A DNA stretch of 64,000 nt from Saprospiraceae bacterium (GTDB lineage Bacteria; Bacteroidota; Bacteroidia; Chitinophagales; Saprospiraceae). Each line of letters starts with the position of its first letter. Position 1 is the first letter of the stretch. The translations under genes were made by a program, and so were the position numbers. Positions 26,528-37,638 of the stretch are shown piece by piece. The DNA lies in assembly GCA_016717265.1 (NCBI GenBank), contig JADKFX010000001.1, forward strand, positions 1 through 64,000, written 5' to 3'. The notes under the pieces are model-generated. The model did no database searches. It saw only the letters and a program-made list of their open reading frames with translations, and was not told the DNA's origin.

Positions 26528-26732
26528 GTCATGCTATGGCGACAGTGCAACTATTAAACTGACAGATAAAAATTAAACAGACGAGCAACAAATTTTGACA
26601 TTTAGACAACGACATACAACTAATTTGACTTCCTGACAGTTCGGACTAACGAGCCGACACTCAAGCCAACGCTATAAAAAAATTAAAACACCGCCACCGC
26701 ACAAAAAAAAATTGAATTTCTATGCCACCGCA

Positions 26733-26798
26733 CAAAACACACTTTCATTTTTTTGCCATCACACGAAGCCAACCCGAAAAAAAATGAAAGAGTGTTTT
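26733..26798. repeat. Defence-module hairpin, left end of DUF1998 module
   Basis: Arms 26733-26755 and 26775-26798 (CAAAACACACTTTC... with ...GAAAGAGTGTTTT) pair over about 22 bp with an A/A mismatch at the usual ACA. The loop contains ACACGAAGCCAACCC. It lies just upstream of the module promoter. Confidence 0.6.
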
Positions 26799-26854
26799 CT
26801 CCACCGCTTTATTCCGCTTCGTAGCAAATATTTCTTGAAAGTATGTTCAATATA

Positions 26855-26888
26855 TTGCACTGAAAAACAAAACCAAATTCTATCTTTG
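26855..26888 (+). promoter_or_regulatory. Candidate promoter of the DUF1998-helicase operon
   Basis: TTG 26855-26857, 23-bp spacer, TATCTTTG 26881-26888, 46 bp before the first ATG. Fits TAnnTTTG exactly. Confidence 0.55.
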
Positions 26889-26934
26889 CGACAACTAAAA
26901 GCGGGGGCAACGCGATATAAACTGCACAACAATT

Positions 26935-27333
26935 ATGAAACCTACTAAAGTCGGGCAAGTAGCCAAGTTCCACACTCCTAATGAGGACGAAGACCCAAAT
27001 CAACTTTATGTTGTTTTGGAAATCAAGGGAGACGATGATTCAGCAAGAGTTGACATCAAAGCATTAAACACTGGACTTTCATTTCCACCAATCAACACGG
27101 TTAGATTAACTGACTTGGAAGTTGTTCCGGTTGATACAGCAGACCTTGTTGGACATACAGTAATAATCAACAAGGCAGATTACTCACAGGTTTCAGGGAA
27201 GGTTATTAAAGTAAGCGAACAACAAATTATGCTTGACCTCACCAAAGGAATTAAAGGAGTAGAAACAAATGTTTGGGTTACGATTCAAGACGAGAACGGC
27301 AAAGAACACACAGGAACTTTGTTTGTAAACTAA
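26935..27333 (+). CDS. Hypothetical small protein, first gene of the defence operon
   Basis: 132 residues, soluble and beta-rich (GQVAKFHTPNEDEDPNQLYVVLEIK, LVGHTVIINKADYSQVSGKVIKV). Family not recognised. The repeated strand patterns could be small barrels of Tudor/SH3 type. Seven bases separate it from the XRE gene, suggesting a regulatory or complex-forming role. Confidence 0.6.
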   Translation: MKPTKVGQVAKFHTPNEDEDPNQLYVVLEIKGDDDSARVDIKALNTGLSFPPINTVRLTDLEVVPVDTADLVGHTVIINKADYSQVSGKVIKVSEQQIMLDLTKGIKGVETNVWVTIQDENGKEHTGTLFVN

Positions 27334-27339
27334 AATTCT

Positions 27340-27603
27340 ATGACGAAAATTAAATCCAAACCAAAGCCGGAATACTTCCAAGATTACAGACAAAAGATTG
27401 GGGACAGTATTCGTGTATTCAGAGAAGAGAATGAATACAGCCAAGATGATTTGGCGGAAATAATGGAAGTCAGCAGAACAACAATTTCAAAAATAGAGAA
27501 TGGCAAATTTGCCATTAGCATTGATTACATCGTGAAATTCGGATGGTATCTTGATTTTGATTTTGTGTTACTGAAAAAAATCAAAACCGGAAATTCCAAA
27601 TGA
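27340..27603 (+). CDS. XRE-family transcriptional regulator
   Basis: 87 residues. A single helix-turn-helix (IGDSIRVFREENEYSQDDLAEIMEVSRTTISKIENGKFAISIDYIVKF) followed by a short tail. Likely controls this operon, as such genes do in R-M and other defence loci. Nine bases before the 940-residue gene. Confidence 0.85.
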   Translation: MTKIKSKPKPEYFQDYRQKIGDSIRVFREENEYSQDDLAEIMEVSRTTISKIENGKFAISIDYIVKFGWYLDFDFVLLKKIKTGNSK

Positions 27604-27611
27604 ATTGAACA

Positions 27612-30434
27612 ATGACTTACTTAGAATGGAACGAACATATCGCCAAGCTATTTTTCAAACCTGACAACGCAGGTAAGGACATTCTATTCTATTTAACCAG
27701 AGAAGATTTAATTAAATATTCAAGAGCAAACTTTAACGGCACAACTGATGAAAACATTTGGGCTGACTTCATTCATGCAATCAAGTTTGACCAACAAGAG
27801 AAAAACGATTTCGCTTATCCTTACTCTCCTATTGCCAAACCGCTTGAACTATTTTCAAAATGGAACAAGACAAGCACACCGCCATTCATTGCTTACTTAA
27901 TTCTTTATGTTATTCCGTTGACAGAAACTTATGAGGAGAATTTTATTTCATCTGCCTATTACGGAAAAGTAAACGCATTCTTCAACAAGTATGAAATCCT
28001 AAATCATTTTACTGAAAAAATAATTTGGTGGGGAAACTTCCAAACTATTTCTCCATTGTTTAGTCAACTTGAAGAATGGACTGTAATAACTAACAATTGC
28101 GACCTTGGAATTTTTGAACTGAAAAAGTTTGGAAACGAAAATTGGGTTCATGTAGGCAAACCTCTTTCGCAATGTGTGTTTCCACCGAGAGCAATTAAAC
28201 GATTACCGGAATTATTTCTTCATGCAGGAATGATTCCCGATTCAACCTACCAACCGGCAGAGTTCAAAAAATATTTACTGCAATACGGTTCATCAATTTT
28301 GTTGCTGCCAAATAGTGTAATTGATATTATCCGAAAATATGAAACACATGATTTAGGACAATCAATAATTGACACAACAAAAAAGGCATACAAGAATTGG
28401 ACAGGTGAATCACATTCAGTTGATGAAACCGGAGCAACAGCAAGAACAAAACGCAACGACATTTCTTCAAGAATATTTTTGCAGTTGCAGCTTTTCAGCA
28501 ACGAAGGAAGAATTGAATTTTCCTACCGGATGAAATCTGCAAATGAATTTGCAGAAGATTTATCTTTCAATGGAATTGAAATCAGAGAGGAGAAATTGGG
28601 CTATTCAAAAACTTTGAAGTTACCATTCAAAGAAACCTTTCAACTCAAAGACGATTTCAATAAATGGGTTGCAAAATTTCCTGACAAAGATGTTCGGCTT
28701 TTTATCAGTGCAGGTTCACTTCAATTCAGCACTGACTATTGGATTGAAACAGACACACTCACAAAAGCAAATTGGATGTATCTCCTTTGCAAAAATTCTT
28801 TGCGTGAGAAAATTTTAAGTTGGGGGAAAAACCAATGCACAAAGTTTGAAGATGAAACTGATTTAGAGAATATGCCTGACGGCATATCTCTTTTCAGGTT
28901 TCTCAATCCGAGAGAGGGCATTGATGAAATTCCAGTTCTGACAATCATCAAAGAAAAATTTGTTCAGCTAACTTCAGCATTGGAATTTGATTTCAGAACT
29001 TTCACGAATGACTTTTTACCCGAAGTTGAAATTCTAAATTCAGATGGAACAGAAAAGATTTATCTCCAATACAAAAACAACGAGGAGAAATTTTTTCTAA
29101 AGAAAAAAATTTCCAACAGCAACCGTTGGTTGCTGCCGGAAGAACTTTCGCTATTTTCTGATTTCAACATTAGAACAGACGAAGAAAAATTTGCAGGGAA
29201 TGAAACAACTTACAAAGTTGTTTCTGCAAATGGTTCTGCTTTGTTGCTTGATGGAACAAAACTTCCAAAGAGAAATTCATTTGGCAGAACTACCGACCAA
29301 GTTCTAACTCAATATTCATTCGGAAGCAATACGGTTGGAATTAACTTAATGAAACAAATTCCATATCAACAACTATTCAGAGGAATCAATGCGGATTCAA
29401 ACACGGGCAACACACAGCCAACTTACACACACAGCGAGGGGAATATTTTTCTTTCGTTCCTCACATTGAAAGGAACAACAACAGCGAAAGATTTTTATTC
29501 AGCATTTGAATTTCTCCATTCAAAATATTTCGGAAACAAACCACACAGCAACAACTTCAATTATTCAAAAGTCAAAAAGGCATCGCTAAATTTCTTTGAC
29601 TACTTAGGATATTTGGATTACGAGTATGAAACAAAATCAATTGTGGTGAACCCACCACAATTGATTTTCATTCCGGCAAGCAAGGGAAGAAAAGTTTTGT
29701 TGATTGGTGGCAGAGATGAAACACTTGTGAATGCAATTATTGCAACAGCACCCAAACACAATTTGCAAGTTGAAATCACAAAACAATTTCAATCAAACGA
29801 AGATTTGCTTTTGCCTGATGCGATTACAATAAAATCATTTGGAACAGCTAAGGAAGTGTTCGGAGAAAAAAATCTGATTGCATTCGCAAGCGAACTGAAA
29901 ATCAAATTCAGTTCAGGAGATTTGGTGCAGGTTGGCTTACAACATTTTTGCAGTGACATTGACGAGTATGAAAAAGATTTGTTTGCAACAAAAGAAACAA
30001 CGCTGACTTATGAAGATTGGGCAAGGTATATTTTCAATCCCGACACTTTACAACTTGACAAATCATTTTCAGAAAACTTTGATAAGAGTTTTACAATGTT
30101 GGAATATCGGTTGAGACCTTGGGAGTTTCACCACCGACTTTGGGCAAATCAAAAGTGTTATGATATTGATAAGAACTGGGGAAAATATGTTGCTCTGAAA
30201 CATCAAAAGAAACATGTTATTTTGTATGACCGGAATAAAGAGAAAGTTGCAGTTCCTCTTGAATTACCATTACCGAGATTATTAGCAGAATCCATTATGT
30301 TGCTTAGTGGATTAGCTCCGGTTTATTCTGAAATTGAAAGCAAGGCATACAGGGTTTACGAGAACATTCCAAGTGTTTTCATTCAGAACTTATTTGATAA
30401 ACTTAAACAGAAAACTATTGACTTTAATTTTTAA
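27612..30434 (+). CDS. Large uncharacterised protein of the DUF1998-helicase system
   Basis: 940 residues, soluble, no signal peptide. It begins WNEHIAKLFFKPDNAGKDILFYLTRE. I see no Walker, nuclease or methylase motif. The C-terminal part has LEYRLRPWEFHHRLWANQKCYDI and a LPRLLAESIMLLSGLAPVYS segment. Position just before the helicase and similar size make DruH/DruF-type proteins of Druantia, or DrmE of DISARM, possible analogues, but I cannot show homology by eye. Confidence 0.6.
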   Translation: MTYLEWNEHIAKLFFKPDNAGKDILFYLTREDLIKYSRANFNGTTDENIWADFIHAIKFDQQEKNDFAYPYSPIAKPLELFSKWNKTSTPPFIAYLILYVIPLTETYEENFISSAYYGKVNAFFNKYEILNHFTEKIIWWGNFQTISPLFSQLEEWTVITNNCDLGIFELKKFGNENWVHVGKPLSQCVFPPRAIKRLPELFLHAGMIPDSTYQPAEFKKYLLQYGSSILLLPNSVIDIIRKYETHDLGQSIIDTTKKAYKNWTGESHSVDETGATARTKRNDISSRIFLQLQLFSNEGRIEFSYRMKSANEFAEDLSFNGIEIREEKLGYSKTLKLPFKETFQLKDDFNKWVAKFPDKDVRLFISAGSLQFSTDYWIETDTLTKANWMYLLCKNSLREKILSWGKNQCTKFEDETDLENMPDGISLFRFLNPREGIDEIPVLTIIKEKFVQLTSALEFDFRTFTNDFLPEVEILNSDGTEKIYLQYKNNEEKFFLKKKISNSNRWLLPEELSLFSDFNIRTDEEKFAGNETTYKVVSANGSALLLDGTKLPKRNSFGRTTDQVLTQYSFGSNTVGINLMKQIPYQQLFRGINADSNTGNTQPTYTHSEGNIFLSFLTLKGTTTAKDFYSAFEFLHSKYFGNKPHSNNFNYSKVKKASLNFFDYLGYLDYEYETKSIVVNPPQLIFIPASKGRKVLLIGGRDETLVNAIIATAPKHNLQVEITKQFQSNEDLLLPDAITIKSFGTAKEVFGEKNLIAFASELKIKFSSGDLVQVGLQHFCSDIDEYEKDLFATKETTLTYEDWARYIFNPDTLQLDKSFSENFDKSFTMLEYRLRPWEFHHRLWANQKCYDIDKNWGKYVALKHQKKHVILYDRNKEKVAVPLELPLPRLLAESIMLLSGLAPVYSEIESKAYRVYENIPSVFIQNLFDKLKQKTIDFNF

Positions 30435-30442
30435 TTCAGCAC

Positions 30443-33400
30443 ATGAAAGACCCAATTGGTTCATTTGAAATAATAAAAGAAAACTTTATCCGCTATGTTG
30501 AAACAGCATTCGGGACAAGGTTTGAAGGCATTGAGAAAGAACGCTACGCTTTACTCAATTACGATAAAGTTCTTTACCGCAAACCCTGGATTGAACCTTT
30601 GCCGGATTATGTTTCAAGCAACAAACGAGTTCAAGATTTAACGCTTGAAGATTTGGGAAATGCGTTGAGTGAAGCAGAAGCAAATACATTTAAGGAACTT
30701 GTAGCAACTGGTTTGTTTCCATCGTTTGCAAAACTGCATTCTCACCAAGCAGAAATGTTGAAGGAAACATTGAGAGGAAATAATTGCATCATCACATCTG
30801 GAACAGGTTCAGGAAAAACAGAATCCTTTTTACTTCCGTTGTTTGCACAACTTTCAAAAGAACTTGCGAATTGGGAAACACCAAACGCAAAACCGGCAAG
30901 TGTAAACACATGGTGGAAGTCAGCAACAGAAAGAGGATTGACACCAACTCAAATTGTCAATCCAACTAATTTCACTTTAAGCAATGCAGTAAGACAACGA
31001 CAACATGAGAAACGACCAGCCGGTGTAAGAGCATTGATTCTTTACCCAATGAATGCTTTGGTGGAAGACCAAATGAGCCGATTAAGAAAAGCACTTGATT
31101 CAGACGATACAAGAAATTGGTTAACGGCAAACACAAATGGAAATTCAATTTTCTTTGGAAGATATAACGGCAGTTCACCGATTGCCGGAGAACTAAGAAA
31201 AATAAAAGATGATGGAACAGTTGCAGTCAACACAAAAAAAGTAAATCAACTAAAAGAGAGATTGAAGCAAGTTGAAGTTGATGCAACTAAAGTTGCAGAA
31301 TACATTCAGCAAAACAATATCACAGGCAGCGAAGCAAAAGATTTAAAATCTTTTTTCCAACGACTTGACGGTTCTGAAATGCGTTGCAGATTTGATATGC
31401 AATTAGCACCACCGGACATTATGATTACCAACTATTCCATGTTGAGCATAATGTTGATGCGAACAGTTGATTCAGGAATTTTTGAGCAAACAAAAAATTG
31501 GTTGGCTTGTGAAGATTTATTGCCGGAGCAAAGAGAAGCAGAAAGAAGAAACAGAGTTTTTCATTTAGTCATTGACGAGTTACACCTATACAGAGGCACA
31601 CAAGGCACGGAGATAGCATACCTACTTAAACTTGTGCTTGACCGTTTGGGCTTGCACCCACATCATGAGCAGTTACGCATACTTGCATCCAGTGCATCAC
31701 TTGAAGCAGGCGACACAGACAGCGTAAAATTTTTGGAAGATTTTTTTGGCATTGACAATTCTGTTAAGCCATTCAAAATTATTGAAGGACACAACACCGA
31801 AGTTGAAACACTTTCATCTTCTGAAAGAAAACTTCCGGTAAATCCATTCAAAGAAATTGCGGAAGCATACAACATTGCTAAAGGTGAAATCTCAAAAGCA
31901 AATTTTATTTCCGCTTGTGAAAATTCAGCAAATGCAATTGCAACAGAATTTGGAATTTCAGAAACAGGAAATGGAATTGAAAAATTGTTGAGAGTTATTT
32001 CCAATCCAATTTTAAAATTGAAAGAACGATTGTATTCGCCTTGTGCAGTAACAGAAAATGGAAAGACAAACTACAAAGCAGTTTGTTCCATTCATGCAAA
32101 CGGTGATGATGGAATTGGAAATTATTTTTCGGAAACAATTTTTGAAACAGCAGCATCGCAAGACGATTTACAAAATGCTTTGAGAGGTTTGCTGATTGCA
32201 AGAGCAATGTTTGATGAAACAGAATTTGCAAACATTGACATTCCTGAAAACAGAAAGTTGCCACGATTCAGATTCCATTACTTCTTTAGAAACATTGAAG
32301 GAATGTGGGCATCGGTGAAAGCAGATGACATAGGTAATGCAGAATACAACGACATAGAAAGAACAGCCGGAAAACTTTATTCAACAACAAGAATAAATTC
32401 AGAAGCCGGTAACAGAGTTTTAGAATTACTCTATTGTGATAATTGCGGAACAACTTTATTTGGTGGAAGCAGATTGGTAACTACAAATGAATCCGGCAAC
32501 AGTTCATTTGAATTACTTCCAATCAGTCCGAACATTGAAGGCATACCGGAAAAGACACCGGCAAAACTTGTTGAGAAAAGAAGTTTTCAAGAGTATGCAG
32601 TTTTTTGGGCTTGTGGTAATCAACAGTTCACTCCACACGATGCAGAACCCGGCATCTCTGGAAATTTTTGGAGACAAACAGCAGTGAACGGATTTTCTCA
32701 AACTGATTACGAATCAAATTGGATTGAAGCATCACTGAATTGTATTTCAGGCGACATAGATTTTTCACACGACAAAGCAACCCGTGATTCTTCACGATGG
32801 ATTAAAGGATATTATTTTACGATTGTTCCAAACAGTTCAAGCACCGACATTGCTTTACCAAATGCAAGCGGAGAAATCAGCACAGTTGAAACACACAGAG
32901 CATTGCCAAATGTTTGTCCGTGTTGTGGCATCAACAATCAAAGACGAAACAACGCTTCAAGAAAATCAAAGACAACTTCAATCAGAGGTTTCAGAACGGG
33001 TTTCGCTAAGACAACACAAATGTTTGCAAAGGAGTTGATGTATCAATTGCCCGACAGTGAAGCACAAAGAAAGTTGGTTGTGTTTTCTGACAGTAGGGAA
33101 GATGCAGCACAAGTTGCAAACGGAATAGAAAGAAATCACTTCACTGATTTGTTGAGAGAAATTTTAGTTGATGAATTGCACAAAAAAGTTTTGACGAAGC
33201 ACAACATCTTAAACGCAATTGAAACAAACGACACAGCGAAAGTTGATAGATACAGAATAGAAAACAACACAGAACTTTTAGACATTGAAGGGCTGATTAC
33301 ATTTTCAAATTTGCCTGGGGCAAATCCTTTGATTGTTGAGCAGAGAAACAACGCCAACAATCAACTTGAAAAAATCCGTCAGAAAATATTCAGCGTTAGA

Positions 33401-36400
33401 GAATTGGTTGACATTACAAACTCTGTAAATCTTGCACCGCTTATTCGCCACTTAATAAGTTTGGGAATCAACCCCGGTGGCAACGACATCACAATTCAAA
33501 CAAGATTATTGAACAACGATTTTGTTCCTTGGTATGACTTGATTGACTTTACAAATTTTCAGTGGACAGCCGGAGCAGACCAAACTTTCATCAATGATTT
33601 GAAAGAAGGAACATTCAGCAATCTTGCTACAATGTTTTTTGGCTCTCTCTTTTATTCCTTTGAATCTTCTGCATTGGGTTTTGTAACAATCAATCCCGAC
33701 TTGCAAAGCATCACAGATGCAGCAACTGCATTGACAATTACACGAGATGAATTTTTGCAAACGCTAAATTCAACAGTCAGAATTTTAGGCGACAAATTCA
33801 AGCACAACAAAAATGATGATGCAGACCCTTTCAACTTTGATGATTACAGCAGATTCCCAAGTCAAACAAAAAGATATATCAGAGCAGTTGCAAACAGATT
33901 ATCAAAAACAGAACTTGAATTAGGCACAGCAGTTTTCAATACGCTAACAACAAGCGGACTTGTGCATGGAGTGAGAGGAGTAATTATTGAAGAACTATTT
34001 ATCAAGGTTGCAACCGCAACTGACAGCGTATGGACAAGCACACGGGGGAGCAGACCACACTTGCATTTAAGCGGAGGCATTTGCACATACTCACTTACAC
34101 AACTGAATACACAGCCGGATAAAATTTGCAATGACATTTGGGAGAAAAATTATTTGTCATACAATGCAATCAAACAACAGCGAACTCCAATCCGTTTGCA
34201 TTGCGAAGAACTCACAGGACAAACCGATAATCAGTTTGAAAGACAAAGACATTTTAGAAATATCATTTTGCCTGATGAGGGAAACAAACAAGTAAAAGCA
34301 ATTGACTTGCTAAGTGTAACAACAACTTTGGAAGTTGGTGTTGACATCGGAGCATTGCAAGCAGTGATGTTGGGAAATATGCCACCGCAAAGATTCAACT
34401 ACCAACAAAGAGTTGGACGGGCTGGACGGAGAGGACAAGCATATTCAATCATTCTAACTTTTTGCAGAGGTAGAAGTCATGACGAATTTTACTTTTCAAA
34501 TCCTCATAAGATTACAGGCGATTCGCCACCTACTCCATTCTTGACAATGGGACAGGAAAGAATTTTCAAACGTCTTTTAGCAAAAGAGATTTTCCGAAAA
34601 GCATTTACAACCATTCCAACGAATGTGAACAATGATGAAGAAAAGCCAAGTGTTCACGGTGAGTTTGGTGCAATTGATAATTGGCTTACATACAAACCAC
34701 AAATTGCAAATTGGATAAACACAAACAGACCGCAAGTTGAAGCGACTGTTGAAGCATTGATTACACCAGAGTTGAGACCGCAACGAAATGAATTTGTGAA
34801 TTGGGTTTGCGATACAACAACCAACAACGGTTTAATTGAGAAATCACAAAGCGTAATTAGCAATGAAGAAATTGCAACAACTGATGTTTCAGAAAAATTA
34901 GCTGAAGGTGGAATTCTCCCAATGTTCGGAATGCCAACAACAGTGAAAAATTTATATCACGGCATTGACAGAAACTTAGAACCGCTTTCAGTTGACAGAC
35001 CGCAATCAATGGGAATCTATGAGTTTGCACCGGGTTCACAGAAAACAAAAGACAAAGCAATTCATTCTGTAATTGGTTTCACCAGTGATATTATCAATAC
35101 AAGAATCAGAGGAATTGAAACAGTAACCAATGCAAGAACAAACAACAATCTTCCATTCTCAATGAACCGTTGGTTTGTGCGTTGCCGTTCATGTGGTTTA
35201 TTCAAAACTTATTCTGAAACTGAAAAGGCAACACTTGAAGCAGCAAATCATTTTGATGCTTGTCCGAATTGTGGAGAAACAAATTTGGACAAATATCAAA
35301 GACCGGAAATGTTGAAAGCACCGAGAGCATACAGAACAAATCTTTCAATGGGCAGTGATATGAAAGACGATTCAGAATTTCTTCTTTCACGACCACCAAT
35401 TTTTGCAGAGAATGTTGAAGACCCAAACAATCCAAATGTTCCAGTGATTGTAAACAATGCAGAGTTGTTGATTACTGATAAGGATGTTACTTGGAGAGTG
35501 AATACAAATTCAGATAATTTCTTTACTGGAAGTTTAGCTAACACACAAAATTCTTTTCCGTTCTCACAAGCGTTCAGATTTACACAACAATGGATTGCAC
35601 AAAATGTAATTGACAACAACCAAGCGAATCCATTCAGCGAAAACGGTTACTCATATAGAATTTATCCCGAAGGAGCACAAGAAAGAATTGCATTAGCAAG
35701 CAATAAGAAAACAGAGATATTCCGAATTGCACCGGTGAGTGTTCCATTAGACCTTAATTTGAATATGTTCTCAATGGACTTTGAAGAACCCTATGTGAAA
35801 GCACAAGCAAACGGAGTTCGTTCCGGTTATTATTCAGCAGCATTTTTACTGCAAAGAATTTTGGCTGACAAACTTGATGTTGACCCAACCGAAATTGAAA
35901 TTGCTGACATTGTAAAAAGAGAATTGGTTGAGAACTCTTTAATCAAAAGGTATGTGTCAGAAATTATTCTCACTGATGAATTGCCTAACGGTTCAGGTTT
36001 CGTAAGATTTCTTTACAACAAATTTTCCGACTTGTTAGCAGAGGCAATGAACCCAACAGATGCACAATCTTATTTGGGGAAAATTCATTCAACACATCAT
36101 CAAGGAAATTGCAAAGATGCTTGCTATGAATGTTTGAAAGTTTTCCGCAACATGAATTATCACAGCTTGCTTGATTGGCGTTTAGGATTATCAATGATGA
36201 GAATTTTGAATGATGCAACTTACAAATGTGGAGCAGATGGAATCTTTAATCAACATGTTGAATTAAACGGGTGGCTTGAATTCGCAACAAGTTTAAGAAA
36301 TGGTTTTGCAGAAAGTTTTGGAATGAGAACAGTTGATGTAGTTCAAGGGTTGCCAATTATTAAATGGCATGCAAGGGATAAAAATGTAATCATGATTGTT

Positions 36401-36571
36401 CACCCGTTTTGGGATATGAAAAACATGAGAGAAGCAAATTGGATTGCAGAAATAAAAAATGAGTTAGACGAATACACAAGAAGCAGAGGCGGCAAGTTGA
36501 GCATTGTTGACACTTTCAATTTGCATCGCAGACCGGGTTGGTGTTATGAAAAATTAGTAAGGAACGGATGA
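30443..36571 (+). CDS. Giant DEAD/DEAH helicase with DUF1998 domain (Druantia DruE-like)
   Basis: 2042 residues. Walker A TSGTGSGKTESFLLPLF near 112-128, a 90-residue insertion, Walker B VIDELHLYRGTQGTEIAYLL near 376, helicase C with TTTLEVGVDIGALQAVMLGN near 1295 and NYQQRVGRAGRRGQ near 1320, a zinc-finger pair (CRSCG...CPNCG) near 1580-1610, and a C-terminal DUF1998 cysteine cluster CKDACYECLKVFRN near 1892. This single-chain helicase plus DUF1998 layout is that of DruE in Druantia; DISARM splits similar parts between DrmA and DrmB. Predicted ATP-dependent DNA motor of an anti-phage complex. Four-base overlap with the nuclease gene. Confidence 0.8.
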   Translation: MKDPIGSFEIIKENFIRYVETAFGTRFEGIEKERYALLNYDKVLYRKPWIEPLPDYVSSNKRVQDLTLEDLGNALSEAEANTFKELVATGLFPSFAKLHSHQAEMLKETLRGNNCIITSGTGSGKTESFLLPLFAQLSKELANWETPNAKPASVNTWWKSATERGLTPTQIVNPTNFTLSNAVRQRQHEKRPAGVRALILYPMNALVEDQMSRLRKALDSDDTRNWLTANTNGNSIFFGRYNGSSPIAGELRKIKDDGTVAVNTKKVNQLKERLKQVEVDATKVAEYIQQNNITGSEAKDLKSFFQRLDGSEMRCRFDMQLAPPDIMITNYSMLSIMLMRTVDSGIFEQTKNWLACEDLLPEQREAERRNRVFHLVIDELHLYRGTQGTEIAYLLKLVLDRLGLHPHHEQLRILASSASLEAGDTDSVKFLEDFFGIDNSVKPFKIIEGHNTEVETLSSSERKLPVNPFKEIAEAYNIAKGEISKANFISACENSANAIATEFGISETGNGIEKLLRVISNPILKLKERLYSPCAVTENGKTNYKAVCSIHANGDDGIGNYFSETIFETAASQDDLQNALRGLLIARAMFDETEFANIDIPENRKLPRFRFHYFFRNIEGMWASVKADDIGNAEYNDIERTAGKLYSTTRINSEAGNRVLELLYCDNCGTTLFGGSRLVTTNESGNSSFELLPISPNIEGIPEKTPAKLVEKRSFQEYAVFWACGNQQFTPHDAEPGISGNFWRQTAVNGFSQTDYESNWIEASLNCISGDIDFSHDKATRDSSRWIKGYYFTIVPNSSSTDIALPNASGEISTVETHRALPNVCPCCGINNQRRNNASRKSKTTSIRGFRTGFAKTTQMFAKELMYQLPDSEAQRKLVVFSDSREDAAQVANGIERNHFTDLLREILVDELHKKVLTKHNILNAIETNDTAKVDRYRIENNTELLDIEGLITFSNLPGANPLIVEQRNNANNQLEKIRQKIFSVRELVDITNSVNLAPLIRHLISLGINPGGNDITIQTRLLNNDFVPWYDLIDFTNFQWTAGADQTFINDLKEGTFSNLATMFFGSLFYSFESSALGFVTINPDLQSITDAATALTITRDEFLQTLNSTVRILGDKFKHNKNDDADPFNFDDYSRFPSQTKRYIRAVANRLSKTELELGTAVFNTLTTSGLVHGVRGVIIEELFIKVATATDSVWTSTRGSRPHLHLSGGICTYSLTQLNTQPDKICNDIWEKNYLSYNAIKQQRTPIRLHCEELTGQTDNQFERQRHFRNIILPDEGNKQVKAIDLLSVTTTLEVGVDIGALQAVMLGNMPPQRFNYQQRVGRAGRRGQAYSIILTFCRGRSHDEFYFSNPHKITGDSPPTPFLTMGQERIFKRLLAKEIFRKAFTTIPTNVNNDEEKPSVHGEFGAIDNWLTYKPQIANWINTNRPQVEATVEALITPELRPQRNEFVNWVCDTTTNNGLIEKSQSVISNEEIATTDVSEKLAEGGILPMFGMPTTVKNLYHGIDRNLEPLSVDRPQSMGIYEFAPGSQKTKDKAIHSVIGFTSDIINTRIRGIETVTNARTNNNLPFSMNRWFVRCRSCGLFKTYSETEKATLEAANHFDACPNCGETNLDKYQRPEMLKAPRAYRTNLSMGSDMKDDSEFLLSRPPIFAENVEDPNNPNVPVIVNNAELLITDKDVTWRVNTNSDNFFTGSLANTQNSFPFSQAFRFTQQWIAQNVIDNNQANPFSENGYSYRIYPEGAQERIALASNKKTEIFRIAPVSVPLDLNLNMFSMDFEEPYVKAQANGVRSGYYSAAFLLQRILADKLDVDPTEIEIADIVKRELVENSLIKRYVSEIILTDELPNGSGFVRFLYNKFSDLLAEAMNPTDAQSYLGKIHSTHHQGNCKDACYECLKVFRNMNYHSLLDWRLGLSMMRILNDATYKCGADGIFNQHVELNGWLEFATSLRNGFAESFGMRTVDVVQGLPIIKWHARDKNVIMIVHPFWDMKNMREANWIAEIKNELDEYTRSRGGKLSIVDTFNLHRRPGWCYEKLVRNG

Positions 36572-37638
36572 ATGTAATTGGCAACATAGCGTTTAAGAAA
36601 ATCAACAGAGTTTCTCCAAGCCAATTTCATTCAATGAAAAATTGTGCTTACAAATCTTTGTTGGCGGAAGCATTTGAAAAAAAACCTTTGCTTCCGGTTT
36701 CACCCAATGCTTATTTGGGAACAGTGTTGCATAAAATGTTGGAGTTGATTTCAAGAGGAGAAATATATAACGAAACTGAATTCAATTCAAGATTTGACAG
36801 CGAAATTCTTTTGATGGAAAATAAATTAAAAGAATTGGGTTATGATTTTTTTGTTCCGCTTCAAATGAATGTGAGAGATTTTGGAATGAAGAAAATTCAG
36901 TTGAAGAAACATTTGAGAAGTGCAACAGCATCACCGAGAGAACAGACCGGAATAAATTTCATTTCTGAAAAGTGGCTTGAATCAAAAGACAAATTAGTTG
37001 GAGGAAGAACGGACTTGATAATTGAAGAAGCAGAAGAAACAGAAATTATTGATTTCAAAACCGGAGCAATAACAGAAGATGTTTTTGATGATAACGGAGA
37101 ATCTTATTTGGAAGTGAAGAATGAATATCAAGAGCAGTTGAAACTTTACGCTTATCTCTATTTTGATTCCAACGGAAAATTCCCAACGCAATTGAGTTTG
37201 ATTGATTTAGCAAAACAGAAATTCAATGTTGAGTTTACAGAGGAAGAATGCAAATCAGTTTTTGAGGAAGCGAAAAGTTTATTGACAGAAACAAACAAGA
37301 GCATAGACACATCAGCATTCAAAGCAAACCCAAGTGAAACCAACTGCAAGTTTTGTCTTTACAGACCGGCTTGCAAATTCTATTTGGAATTTCTCACAAC
37401 GGAAAATTATTTCAATGATGTGTGTGGTTTGGTAAAAGATGTTGTGAAGTATCAGAATGGAAATGTTTCAGTGTTTGTAGAAAAGGGAAACAACAAAATT
37501 TCAGTTACAGGTTTTGCAACTGACAAGTTTGAATATTTTAATAGTAACCGGAATAAACAAATCAATCTTTTCAATTTGAGAAAGGAAGCAACCGAGTTTG
37601 TTTATTCTGCAACCAAGACGACAAAAATTTATGAGTAG
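36568..37638 (+). CDS. PD-(D/E)XK nuclease, RecB/Cas4-like with Fe-S cysteines
   Basis: 356 residues. SPSQFHSMKNCAYKSLLAE near 17, GTVLHKMLELI near 51, GGRTDLIIE...ETEIIDFKTG near 145-167 (D, E/D and K of the catalytic site), a QxxxY-type EYQEQLKLYAYLY near 187, and the cluster CKFCLYRPACKFY near 262. This is the RecB-like family with a probable 4Fe-4S cluster. It may cut DNA engaged by the helicase upstream. ATG overlaps the helicase stop, and the end overlaps the methyltransferase. Confidence 0.78.
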   Translation: MNVIGNIAFKKINRVSPSQFHSMKNCAYKSLLAEAFEKKPLLPVSPNAYLGTVLHKMLELISRGEIYNETEFNSRFDSEILLMENKLKELGYDFFVPLQMNVRDFGMKKIQLKKHLRSATASPREQTGINFISEKWLESKDKLVGGRTDLIIEEAEETEIIDFKTGAITEDVFDDNGESYLEVKNEYQEQLKLYAYLYFDSNGKFPTQLSLIDLAKQKFNVEFTEEECKSVFEEAKSLLTETNKSIDTSAFKANPSETNCKFCLYRPACKFYLEFLTTENYFNDVCGLVKDVVKYQNGNVSVFVEKGNNKISVTGFATDKFEYFNSNRNKQINLFNLRKEATEFVYSATKTTKIYE